DNA of 51,938 nt from Synergistaceae bacterium (GTDB lineage: Bacteria; Synergistota; Synergistia; Synergistales; Synergistaceae): assembly GCA_031289775.1 (NCBI GenBank), contig JAITOY010000008.1, positions 1 through 51,938 of the forward strand. Reading direction: 5' to 3'. This document shows positions 33,610-41,670 of this stretch, one piece after another. The first letter of the stretch is position 1, and every line of letters starts with the position of its first letter. A program made the position numbers and the translations under genes. The notes beneath the pieces were generated by a model, which ran no database searches, had not been told where the DNA came from, and saw only the letters and a program-made list of their open reading frames with translations.

Positions 33610-34870
33610 TGCCAAGGTTTCTACGGTATATCAGTTCGGAGTTGCGGCGGCGTGCGCCGCAACTTTGTTCTTTTTTACGGCGTTTCCGGCCACGTCAGCT
33701 TGCGCGGCTGTCCGCGTGGAGGGCCTGAACGAATGGCTCACTGCTGGAGCGGAGCGCAGTCTGGAGGCCGTTTACGATCACATAGCATCCAGCGAAACGA
33801 CCGATACAAAGAAGCAGCTCCTTACAGTCGTAGCGGATCGGCTTCTCCCGGGTTTCACGGTGGATTCCGTGTCGTTCCGGGGCGTCGACGTGACAGTGAG
33901 GCTTCGTACGAGCTCGTCGCCTCCCCGATGGGATGTCGCGCTGATACAGCCTAACCTCAGCCCTCCAGTCGACAGTTGGTTCAATTCAGACACCGCCGAC
34001 CTCGGCGAGCGTATCTCTCCCATGATGGACGGCGTACCTGTCGAGGCTCTGTCGTGGGGTGACATGGATCTGAAAAGGACGATGGACGGGATATTCGAGG
34101 ATCGCCTGCCAGGCTGGAGGGTATCGCTGATGGTTCGCAACGTTGCGGATGGCGCGATTCTTGAGATATCCTTCGTTCCGGAACAGCCTCTGACCCTCGC
34201 TGTGACGTCAAGCATTTCATCCTCCTCGATACCGGTCGTGCTCCACTCGAACCTCAAGGACGACCTGCTCTCCGGCTTTGCGCCGGTTATAGGCATTCCC
34301 GTCCCTTGGCTCGAGCGGCACAGAGACGACTTCGCTCTGCTCGGTAAAAATATTCTGGCGGAGGAGAAGTTCGTGGAAAACGCAAAGGCGCAGCCAGAGA
34401 TCAGCGTCAGACCCGGCCCTATCTCCGAGGTGGACATAGACCTCGAAAGCCGGCGCTACGCCGCGTGGGTATGGATGGCGGTCTACGCCGGAGCGGCGGA
34501 CAGATACCCTGAGATTGGCCTTCACTTTGGCAGGAGGGCGCAGATCCTCCCTCGCTGGGACATGGAGCTGTACACGGAGCTTATCGTCACCCTCGACGAC
34601 TGGGATCTCGAAACGCGGCTCGGTATGAGGTGGTCCCCCTGGCGCAGCGTCTGGCTCGGCGCCGAATGGAGCGACCTCGATAACGCATGGTGGATGCGAG
34701 CGTCCATCGACCCAAAAACGCGCAGCCCCTACGCGTGGATAAGATGCAGCGACGGCGGAGAGACTGACGGCGCGCTGGGTTATCGCATAAATGATTTCAT
34801 CTCCATAGAGGTTCACTACGACTCCAGAAGCAGCGACCCGTGGAACGTCAGGGCGCTCGTCAATTTGTAA
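33566..34870 (+). CDS. Exported envelope protein of unknown function between bamA and lpxD
   Basis: About 434 aa. A hydrophobic export signal (FGVAAACAATLFFFTAFPATSACA) is followed by a mixed alpha/beta region. From ~residue 285 comes a series of short amphipathic strands rich in Trp/Tyr (YAAWVWMAVYAGAA, WDMELYTELIVTLDDW, SVWLGAEWSDLDNAWWMRASI, ISIEVHYD) that looks like a small outer-membrane barrel or sheet ending in a strand WNVRALVNL. ATG 33566 overlaps bamA by 44 bases; a TTG at 33593 gives a more usual signal-peptide length. The place is where Skp/OmpH is often found, but this is not Skp. No family recognised. Confidence 0.65.
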   Translation: MTNRGFTSDLARCFSAKVSTVYQFGVAAACAATLFFFTAFPATSACAAVRVEGLNEWLTAGAERSLEAVYDHIASSETTDTKKQLLTVVADRLLPGFTVDSVSFRGVDVTVRLRTSSSPPRWDVALIQPNLSPPVDSWFNSDTADLGERISPMMDGVPVEALSWGDMDLKRTMDGIFEDRLPGWRVSLMVRNVADGAILEISFVPEQPLTLAVTSSISSSSIPVVLHSNLKDDLLSGFAPVIGIPVPWLERHRDDFALLGKNILAEEKFVENAKAQPEISVRPGPISEVDIDLESRRYAAWVWMAVYAGAADRYPEIGLHFGRRAQILPRWDMELYTELIVTLDDWDLETRLGMRWSPWRSVWLGAEWSDLDNAWWMRASIDPKTRSPYAWIRCSDGGETDGALGYRINDFISIEVHYDSRSSDPWNVRALVNL

Positions 34871-34890
34871 ATGAGAGGGAGCGGATAAGA

Positions 34891-35928
34891 ATGCCTGCAG
34901 TAACGCTGCGCGAGGTCGCTAGGGTCTCCGGGGGAACAGTCGTCGGAGACGGCGATCGGGTCATAAACGGAGTCTGTTCTCCAGCCGAGTGCAGGGAGGG
35001 CATGTTGTGCGTCGTGTGGGATCACGGTATACTGGAATTAATTCCCCACAACATACCGGTGCTGACGAAAAGCGGAACCTTGTCGGGGCGGGACGGGATC
35101 GAGCACGAGTCACCGCGCGAAGCGCTCGTCGACCTGCTTACGCTTTTTGACCGCCGCGCCGCCCGCACCCCTGGCGTCCACCCTTCCGCCAGCCTGGCTG
35201 AAGGGTGTTCCATAGGCGAAGGTGTATATATAGGACCGTGCTGCGTTCTCACCGAGGGCGCCAATATAGGCGACCGGACTGTGCTCCAGGGAAATGTCTT
35301 TGTCGGCAGAGACGTCGTGATAGGCAGCGACAGCAGGATCGAGGCGTGTGTCGCCCTTCATGACTTCGTCGAGATCGGCAGCAGGGTCATAATACACTCC
35401 GGCGTCACCGTCGGGTGTGACGGTTTCGGACACGTCCAGACCGACGGCGGCTGGCGAAAAATCCCCCAGATCGGCATTGTTATAATAGAGGACGATGTAG
35501 AGATAGGTCCGAACAGCACGATAGACCGGGCAACGTTCGGAGTGACTCGAGTGCGGCGCGGGACGAAGCTTGGGAGCCTGCTCCACGTTGCCCACAACTG
35601 CGACATCGGCAATGATTCCGTGATGGCGGGTTGCACCGGGATCGGGGGAAGCGTAACGATAGGTCGCGGCGTCATAGCCGGCGGAATGGTCGGAATCGCC
35701 GACCACGTTACCATCGGGAATGGAGTAACCATCGCGGGCAGATCCGGCGTTACGAAAAACGTGCGGGACGGTCTGACAGTCTCCGGCTTCCCGGCGCAGG
35801 AACACATGGTTGAGACGCGCTTTCAGGCTTCTTTGAGGCATGTTCGCGATCACACAGAGCGTATCAGGAAGATCGAAAAAATTCTTGAAAAATCCGGCCT
35901 GGGCGACAAGAGGAACGATGAGCTCTAG
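34891..35928 (+). CDS. lpxD: UDP-3-O-acylglucosamine N-acyltransferase
   Basis: Third lipid A step: adds a 3-hydroxyacyl chain from acyl-ACP to the 2-amino group. 345 aa. N-terminal uridine-binding domain (VTLREVARVSGGTVVGDGDRVINGV), then hexapeptide repeats of a left-handed beta helix (IGEGVYIGPCCVL onward). The catalytic His is in LLHVAHNCDIG, and a C-terminal helix (RHVRDHTERIRKIEKILEK) ends the protein. ATG 34891 after GAGAGGGAGCGG; upstream open frame from 34840 rejected. Its last 11 bases overlap lpxC. Confidence 0.96.
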   Translation: MPAVTLREVARVSGGTVVGDGDRVINGVCSPAECREGMLCVVWDHGILELIPHNIPVLTKSGTLSGRDGIEHESPREALVDLLTLFDRRAARTPGVHPSASLAEGCSIGEGVYIGPCCVLTEGANIGDRTVLQGNVFVGRDVVIGSDSRIEACVALHDFVEIGSRVIIHSGVTVGCDGFGHVQTDGGWRKIPQIGIVIIEDDVEIGPNSTIDRATFGVTRVRRGTKLGSLLHVAHNCDIGNDSVMAGCTGIGGSVTIGRGVIAGGMVGIADHVTIGNGVTIAGRSGVTKNVRDGLTVSGFPAQEHMVETRFQASLRHVRDHTERIRKIEKILEKSGLGDKRNDEL

Positions 35929-36733
35929 GAGCACGTTAGGCGCTTCATACGTATTCGAGGGCATAGGGGTGCACTCCGGGGAGCGCTCATCCGTCAGGGT
36001 CTCCCCTCTGGCTGAGGACGCGGGCATATGCTTCGCTTTCGGCGATACACGATTTTCGATACGGGACGCGAGGTACGCCGAGACGAGAAGGAGAACGTCG
36101 ATAGCCTTCCCCGGCGGACAGATACTCGGAACCGTCGAACACCTGCTGGCGTCGCTCGTCGGGCTCGGGATAGACGACGCTTTAATTGAGGCGAGACCGG
36201 GTTCGGAGATCCCGATACTCGACGGAAGCGCTCTGCCGTTCGCCGAGCGTTTCGCCGAGGACGTGACCGAAAAAAACGAACCGGCAAAGTTCACAGATCT
36301 GCCGGCGCCGGTCTGCGTGGAGGACGGCGCGTCGAGCCTCGTCGCCCTTCCATCGCGGGAGCTCAGGATAATCTATGTGATCGACTACCCTGGAACCTCC
36401 GTGGGGACGGAGATGAAAGACGTTACGATCACCCCCGAGTCGTTTATGAGGGACGTGGCGCCGGCGAGAACGTTTGGCCTCGAGAGCGAGGTCGAAGCGC
36501 TGCGCCTCGCGGGGCTCGCCAGGGGCGCGTCTGCCGACAACGCGATCACAATTGACTCCAGATCGGGCAAACCCGCTTACAGACTTGAAAACGAGTGCGC
36601 GGCGCACAAGATTCTGGATCTGCTAGGCGACTCGGCTCTCGCGGGCTCGCCGATAAGGGCTCATTACATCTGCGTCCGCGGCGGGCACGATCTTCATTCG
36701 AGGCTCGTGAATCGCCTGAGGGTTTATGCGTAA
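35918..36733 (+). CDS. lpxC: UDP-3-O-acyl-N-acetylglucosamine deacetylase
   Basis: Committed, zinc-dependent step of lipid A synthesis, cytoplasmic. 271 aa, a little shorter than E. coli (305). Zinc ligands visible: His75 in TVEHLLASL, His230 and Asp234 in HKILDLLGD; the general acid/base His257 is in GGHDLHSRL. IPILDGSALPF and GVHSGE are family motifs. ATG 35918 follows AGAGGAACG and overlaps the lpxD stop, so the two are coupled. Frame extending up to 35840 lies inside lpxD and is rejected. In other bacteria LpxC level is set by proteolysis. Confidence 0.96.
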   Translation: MSSRSTLGASYVFEGIGVHSGERSSVRVSPLAEDAGICFAFGDTRFSIRDARYAETRRRTSIAFPGGQILGTVEHLLASLVGLGIDDALIEARPGSEIPILDGSALPFAERFAEDVTEKNEPAKFTDLPAPVCVEDGASSLVALPSRELRIIYVIDYPGTSVGTEMKDVTITPESFMRDVAPARTFGLESEVEALRLAGLARGASADNAITIDSRSGKPAYRLENECAAHKILDLLGDSALAGSPIRAHYICVRGGHDLHSRLVNRLRVYA

Positions 36734-36755
36734 ATAGAAAGGGGCGGCGTAAAAA

Positions 36756-37268
36756 ATGGCCGGAACGAAGGAGAGCGGCAGCGAATATCTGTACGATGTA
36801 AACCGAATAATGGAGTTTCTTCCTCACAGATACCCGTTTCTCCTTGTCGATCGCATACTGGAGGTCGACATGGAGGGTGAGGAGAAGAGGATCATAGGAA
36901 TAAAAAACGTGACCATAAACGAGCCGTTCTTTCAGGGGCACTTCCCGTCCGAACCGGTAATGCCCGGAGTGCTCATACTGGAAGCCATGGGACAGGTCGG
37001 CAGCGTCATGATGGCGTGCGCCCAAAAAAAAGAGGACTCGCCCGATGGAGGGCGCAGGATAGTCTTCCTCACAACCGTCTACGAGGCGAAGTTCAGGAAA
37101 CCGGTAAAACCGGGCGACCAACTGCGTACGGAGGCCACGCTGCTTCGCTTTCGCGGGAAGGTCGGCAAGATGAAGTTCGTCGGCACAGTGGACGGCGAAA
37201 TCGTGGCCGAGGCTGTCCTCGGCTTCGTGAGCGCAACGACGCTCACCATGCAGGACGGGCAGGAATAG
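36756..37268 (+). CDS. fabZ: 3-hydroxyacyl-ACP dehydratase FabZ
   Basis: Dehydrates 3-hydroxyacyl-ACP in fatty acid elongation and competes with LpxA/LpxD for the same substrates, hence its common place in lpx operons. 170 aa, hot-dog fold. YDVNRIMEFLPHRYPFLLVDRI and NEPFFQGHFPSEPVMPGVLILEAMGQ give catalytic His62 and Glu76. About 20 residues longer than E. coli FabZ at the two ends. Good AAAGGGGCGG site upstream. Four bases separate it from lpxA. Confidence 0.96.
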   Translation: MAGTKESGSEYLYDVNRIMEFLPHRYPFLLVDRILEVDMEGEEKRIIGIKNVTINEPFFQGHFPSEPVMPGVLILEAMGQVGSVMMACAQKKEDSPDGGRRIVFLTTVYEAKFRKPVKPGDQLRTEATLLRFRGKVGKMKFVGTVDGEIVAEAVLGFVSATTLTMQDGQE

Positions 37269-37272
37269 AGCT

Positions 37273-38082
37273 ATGAGCGGCGTCTCCATCCACACCACGG
37301 CACTGGTCTCGCCCTCGGCCGAACTGGGCGAAGGTGTCGAGATAGGCCCGTTCTCCGTCGTCGACGGGGGCGCCATTATCGGAGACGGCACTCGCGTGGA
37401 GGCATTCACGCGCATAGGCGCTTTTGTTCGCGTCGGGGAAAACTGTCATATTTTCGATAGCGTGATCCTAGGCGGACCACCGCAGGATCACGATTTTGGA
37501 GGGGAGACGTCCTTCGTGCGGATAGCGGATGACGTTATACTGCGCGAGAACGTGACGATACACAGGGCGACTGGCGAGGGGAACGAGACCGTAGTTGGGA
37601 GCGGAACGCTTCTGATGGAGGGGTGCCATTTGGGACACAACGTGAAAATTGGCTCGAACTGCACTATAACGAACAAAGTGGGTTTCTCCGGCCACGTGCA
37701 GATTGGCGATTATGTTGTAGTTGGCGGGCTCACAGGGTTCCACCAGTTCGTGAAGGTCGGGTCGTACGCGATGGTCGGCGGGATGGCGAAGATTATAAAG
37801 GACGTCCCCCCTTACTCGATGACGGACGGCGTCCCGGCGCGGGTACGCGGACTCAACATAGTTGGGCTCAGGAGGTGCGGTTTCTCGCAGGAGCAGAGGA
37901 CGAGGATAAAAAATATTTACAAACTCCTCTACGACAAACACATGAGGCGCGGCGAAGCGATCGCCGCAGTGGAGGATCGATTCGCCGGCGACGAGTTCGC
38001 CGTCGAGATACTGTCGTTTATCCGGTCGCTCAAGCGAGGGCTCACGAAGTGGATAGATAGGGAACAGGCGGAAACGGAATGA
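37273..38082 (+). CDS. lpxA: UDP-N-acetylglucosamine acyltransferase
   Basis: First lipid A step: moves a 3-hydroxyacyl chain from ACP to the 3-OH of UDP-GlcNAc. 269 aa with hexapeptide-repeat beta helix (VSPSAELGEGVEIGPFSVV). The catalytic pair is His119 and His122 in CHLGHNVKIGSN, corresponding to E. coli His122/His125, and GGLTGFHQFVKVGSYAMVGG follows. C-terminal helical cap. The stop overlaps the kdsC start (ATGA). Confidence 0.96.
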   Translation: MSGVSIHTTALVSPSAELGEGVEIGPFSVVDGGAIIGDGTRVEAFTRIGAFVRVGENCHIFDSVILGGPPQDHDFGGETSFVRIADDVILRENVTIHRATGEGNETVVGSGTLLMEGCHLGHNVKIGSNCTITNKVGFSGHVQIGDYVVVGGLTGFHQFVKVGSYAMVGGMAKIIKDVPPYSMTDGVPARVRGLNIVGLRRCGFSQEQRTRIKNIYKLLYDKHMRRGEAIAAVEDRFAGDEFAVEILSFIRSLKRGLTKWIDREQAETE

Positions 38083-38552
38083 TACGCCTCGTTGCCATGG
38101 ATGTCGACGGCACGCTCACGGACGGCGGGTTCTATCTGGACGGGAACGGCGGTGAGTTCAAACGCTTCAACGTCAAGGACGGATTGGGCATCGTTTCCCT
38201 GAAAAAATCATCCGTAGAGGTCGCGTTCATAAGCGGACGCTTCTCGAAGGCGACGGCGCAGAGGGCATCGGAGCTTGGGGTGTCCAGAGTGATAAACGGC
38301 ATTGTCGACAAGCTCGCCGCACTCACGGCCATAGCGGACGAATTGGGCCTCGACCGCTCGGAGGTCGCCTTCATCGGCGACGACACTCAAGACGTACCGT
38401 GTTTAAAATGGGCCGGCCTCGGCATAGCCGTGGCGGACGCGTCTGAGGACGCGCTGTCGGCCGCCGACTGGATCAGCCCGAGGCGGGGCGGCGAGGGTGC
38501 GCTGCGCGACGCTGCCGAGTACATCTTTAAGGTCAACCGCGCGGCAGAATGA
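38079..38552 (+). CDS. kdsC: 3-deoxy-D-manno-octulosonate 8-phosphate phosphatase
   Basis: HAD-superfamily phosphatase of the small KdsC type, 157 aa: releases Kdo from Kdo-8-phosphate. Nucleophile and acid Asp8/Asp10 in VAMDVDGTLTDGG; FISGR (motif II Ser); VAFIGDDTQDVPCLKWAGLGIAVADA (motif IV). No cap domain, as in KdsC tetramers. Coupled to lpxA by a 4-base overlap. Followed four bases later by the permease gene. Confidence 0.93.
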   Translation: MIRLVAMDVDGTLTDGGFYLDGNGGEFKRFNVKDGLGIVSLKKSSVEVAFISGRFSKATAQRASELGVSRVINGIVDKLAALTAIADELGLDRSEVAFIGDDTQDVPCLKWAGLGIAVADASEDALSAADWISPRRGGEGALRDAAEYIFKVNRAAE

Positions 38553-38556
38553 CGGG

Positions 38557-39678
38557 ATGTTGAAATTTCGCCCCAACCTCGAAGAGTTCATTCTGGATCG
38601 CTTTATACTCGGGCAGATGCTGGCGCCTTTCCTTTTCGGCATAATGTCCTTCACCGTGATACTCGTCTCCGGCAACCTTCTCTTCCAACTGGCGAAACTG
38701 GTAATAGAGAGGGGCGTGTCGTTAGGCATAGTCGTCCGGCTTTTTTTCTACTCGCTGCCAAGCGTCATCGTGCTCACTATCCCCATGAGCTGCCTTTTGG
38801 CCTCGCTCTTAGGCTTCGGCGGCATGTCGGGCAACTCGGAGCTAGTGGCGCTCAAGGCCGCCGGCATCTCGTTCGGGCGCATCGTAAAGCCGCTTGTGAT
38901 CGCCGGGGCGTTCATATCGATCCTCGCTTTTGTGATGAACGAGACTATCGTCCCCCTGAGCGAACGAGTCGCGGCAAACGTTCTGCGCTACGAGGTCTAT
39001 CGCACTGTTCCACCGGCGTTCAGGGAGCACGTCTTTATCAGGGACGAGTCCGGCGGCCATTTGAACCGCGTTCTGTACATAGGCACGGTGCGCCCAAGAA
39101 GCGGAGAGATGAGCGATATACTCGTTCAGGAGTTCAAGGACGGCAAAATCAGCAGGTTGATCGCGGCGCCGCGCGGGAGCTGGATAGACGGGTCGTGGTG
39201 GCTGTACGACGGCCAGGTCTTCGAGGTGCGTCCCGATAACTCCGTCGCGCTGCTCTTCAGCTTTGAAAAGGAGATGCTCGGCCTCTCGACTGCGCCGTCC
39301 AATTTGAATTCGGCCACGCTCAAACCGTCCGAAATGGGCCTGAATGACCTCATGACCGCTATTCGAAGCGCGGAGTCGCAGGGGAACGACACGAGAGAGC
39401 TCAGAATGTACATGCACCTGCGAATAGCGGTTCCGTGGGCGAGCGTCGTCCTCGTGCTTGTCGGCGCCGCGGTGGGCAGCAGACCACAGCGATCGAGCTC
39501 GAGCATCGGCCTCGGCCTGTCCGTGATGATCGTTTTCGCGTACTACGTAATCATGTCGCTTTTTAAATCTCTCGGCGAGGCCGGTTTCGTCCCAGTTCCA
39601 ATCGCCGCCTGGACTCCTAACGCAGTTTTCCTGACTGTGGGCGCGATATTGACAGGACGCGCGAACAGGCTGGGATAA
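38557..39678 (+). CDS. LptF/LptG family LPS export permease
   Basis: 373 aa. YjgP/YjgQ family membrane subunit of the LPS extractor that works with LptB ATPase. Three N-terminal helices (LAPFLFGIMSFTVILVSGNLL; VVRLFFYSLPSVIVLTIPMSCLLASLLG; IVKPLVIAGAFISILAFVMNE), then a periplasmic beta-jellyroll region (~130-290) and three C-terminal helices (WASVVLVLVGAAVGS; IGLGLSVMIVFAYYVIM; WTPNAVFLTVGAIL). Only one such gene is in the window; whether it is LptF or LptG cannot be told, and a partner should exist elsewhere. ATG 38557, with the frame open upstream inside kdsC rejected. Confidence 0.9.
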   Translation: MLKFRPNLEEFILDRFILGQMLAPFLFGIMSFTVILVSGNLLFQLAKLVIERGVSLGIVVRLFFYSLPSVIVLTIPMSCLLASLLGFGGMSGNSELVALKAAGISFGRIVKPLVIAGAFISILAFVMNETIVPLSERVAANVLRYEVYRTVPPAFREHVFIRDESGGHLNRVLYIGTVRPRSGEMSDILVQEFKDGKISRLIAAPRGSWIDGSWWLYDGQVFEVRPDNSVALLFSFEKEMLGLSTAPSNLNSATLKPSEMGLNDLMTAIRSAESQGNDTRELRMYMHLRIAVPWASVVLVLVGAAVGSRPQRSSSSIGLGLSVMIVFAYYVIMSLFKSLGEAGFVPVPIAAWTPNAVFLTVGAILTGRANRLG

Positions 39679-39715
39679 TATTAATATAATACGTTTCAAG
39701 GAAAGGGGCCGTTTC

Positions 39716-40513
39716 ATGTCCATTGCACTGATTGCGGGAGAGGGCGCTCTGCCGGAGATAATTGCCTCGCGTCTGGCGGGGGATGACAAAAAGCCCTTCA
39801 TATACGCCATGCGAGAGAATAACGACGAACTCGCACCAAACGCGGCGAAGATCATACCGCTTTTTCGCGCCGAGCTGGAGAGCACGCTGCGAGACATGGC
39901 GTCGAGGGGCGTGAGACAGGTGATGTTCGCCGGGCTCGTGCCCAAGACCCTCATATACCGCCCGGAGATGCTGGACGGCATGGGCAGGGATTTCGTCGCG
40001 TCGCTAGTTGAGCGTGACGACCACTCCCTCATCGGAGGGCTTGCGAACTTCGTCGAGATGGCGGGGTTCGAGGTGATCGGCTATCGCGATCTCCTCGGCG
40101 ATCTTCTGGCGACTGAGGGACATATCGCGGGAAGGGAACAGACTGAGGACGAGAGGGCGGACGTGGATTACGGAAGGGAGATAGCTGGGAAACTGCTGCC
40201 GCTGTCGTTCGGGCAGAGCGTCGTCATAAGCCGGAAGTCCGTCGTGGCTGTCGAGGCTATGGAGGGAACGGACGCGACCGTTCTGCGCGCCGGCGCTCTC
40301 TGCAGGAAAGGCGTACTCGTGAAGATGATGAAACGCGGGCAGGACGCCCGCTACGACATTCCCATCGTCGGGCCGCAGACGCTTCAATTGATGGCGAAGG
40401 CACGTCTCTCCTGCCTCGCTATACAGGCCGGCTGGACGCTTATCCTGTTTCCTGACGAGTTCTCCCGGGTCGCCGGCGAGCAGGGCGTCTCCGTCGTCGG
40501 GGTGGATTACTGA
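39716..40513 (+). CDS. lpxI: UDP-2,3-diacylglucosamine hydrolase, LpxI type
   Basis: Cleaves UDP-2,3-diacylglucosamine to lipid X and UMP. 265 aa. MSIALIAGEGALPEIIA, FAGLVPKTLIY, GREQTEDERADVDYGREIA and RYDIPIVGPQTL are characteristic of the LpxI (formerly DUF1009) family, which replaces LpxH in many non-gamma/beta bacteria. ATG follows AAGGAAAGGGGCC. The 37-base gap before it is AT-rich (TATAAT at 39685-39690, with TTGACA further up at non-ideal spacing), so an internal promoter is possible. Confidence 0.95.
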   Translation: MSIALIAGEGALPEIIASRLAGDDKKPFIYAMRENNDELAPNAAKIIPLFRAELESTLRDMASRGVRQVMFAGLVPKTLIYRPEMLDGMGRDFVASLVERDDHSLIGGLANFVEMAGFEVIGYRDLLGDLLATEGHIAGREQTEDERADVDYGREIAGKLLPLSFGQSVVISRKSVVAVEAMEGTDATVLRAGALCRKGVLVKMMKRGQDARYDIPIVGPQTLQLMAKARLSCLAIQAGWTLILFPDEFSRVAGEQGVSVVGVDY

Positions 40514-40518
40514 ACCTG

Positions 40519-41670
40519 ATGGATGGATCTTTATTTGTAAGCGCCGGCGAGGTCTCGGGCGACCATTATATCGCCAGGGTTTTCGAGGAGCTCCGTTCGA
40601 GTGGTTATTCCGGCCGCGTCTGCGGACTTTGCGGAGATGAGAGCAGGCGAGCCGGGGTCGAGGCCCTCTGGATGAGCGAACGTCTGCAGATCATGGGCTT
40701 CTCCGAGATTCTTGCCGCGATCGGCGACATATTGAAGCTCATGGGCGAGATATTTCGAAGCGTCATGAGTCTCAGACCAGGCGTCATGCTACTCGCGGAC
40801 AGTCCAGATTTCCATCTTCCGCTAATAAGAAAGCTGCGCCGGGGCGGTTACAGAGGGAAGATATTCTACATATCGCCGCCGTCCGTCTGGGCTTGGCGCG
40901 CTTATCGTGTCCGCACACTCAGAAGGCACGTCGACATGTGCCTTCCGCTTTTCAGGTTTGAGCGAGATTTTTTGCAAAAACACGACGTCGATAGCCTTTG
41001 GAGCGGGCATCCGCTCGTAGAGGAGTTTGCTGGCGAACCGCTGGACGAGATGGATATCGCCAGCCGGGTCGTCTGCCCGTCAGGCGCTATCGACCCCGAC
41101 AGAGTCGTGGCGCTGCTGCCTGGAAGCAGGAGAATGGAGGTGGAACAGCTCTACCCCATTCTCTCGGAGGTCGCTGAAAATCTCGCAGGGCGTGGCTACT
41201 CCCCAGTTTTCTCTGTGGCCCCAGGCCTGTCGGACGGCGCAAAAAACTACCTTCTCCCAAAGCTCGCCTCCTCGGGACAAAATTACTTCGAGGGACGGGG
41301 GAGGGAGCTCATGGCGCTCTCAAAGGTCGTCGCCGGATCGAGCGGCACAGCTACGGCAGAGGCGCTTCTGCTCAGCAGATATATGGTCGTGCTGTACAAG
41401 CTGCGCCCGCTGTCCGCGATCATTGGGAAAATTCTTCTGAGCCATATATTTTTCGCCATTCCCAACCTCCTGGCCAACGAGATGTTTTTCCCCGAGCTGC
41501 TGCAAGAGCGCGCGACCGGCGCAAACGCGACGGCGGAGCTTCTCGGCTGGCTTGAGATGGACGACGAAAAAAGAGGCGCCAAGGAGGCTCGGATGCGGGA
41601 GCTGGCCGCCTCCATGGGTCGCCCCGGCGTCTACGATTTCTGGGCGGGTCGCGTCTTGGAGGCACTTTAG
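40519..41670 (+). CDS. lpxB: Lipid-A-disaccharide synthase
   Basis: GT19 glycosyltransferase: joins lipid X and UDP-diacylglucosamine into the beta-1,6 disaccharide. 383 aa. N-terminal LFVSAGEVSGDHYIARV, middle SPPSVWAWRAYRV and SGHPLVEE, and C-terminal nucleotide site LLPGSRRMEVEQLYPIL and SGTATAEALLLS. Peripheral on the inner membrane. Directly follows lpxI (5-base gap) and its stop abuts the msbA start. Confidence 0.96.
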   Translation: MDGSLFVSAGEVSGDHYIARVFEELRSSGYSGRVCGLCGDESRRAGVEALWMSERLQIMGFSEILAAIGDILKLMGEIFRSVMSLRPGVMLLADSPDFHLPLIRKLRRGGYRGKIFYISPPSVWAWRAYRVRTLRRHVDMCLPLFRFERDFLQKHDVDSLWSGHPLVEEFAGEPLDEMDIASRVVCPSGAIDPDRVVALLPGSRRMEVEQLYPILSEVAENLAGRGYSPVFSVAPGLSDGAKNYLLPKLASSGQNYFEGRGRELMALSKVVAGSSGTATAEALLLSRYMVVLYKLRPLSAIIGKILLSHIFFAIPNLLANEMFFPELLQERATGANATAELLGWLEMDDEKRGAKEARMRELAASMGRPGVYDFWAGRVLEAL

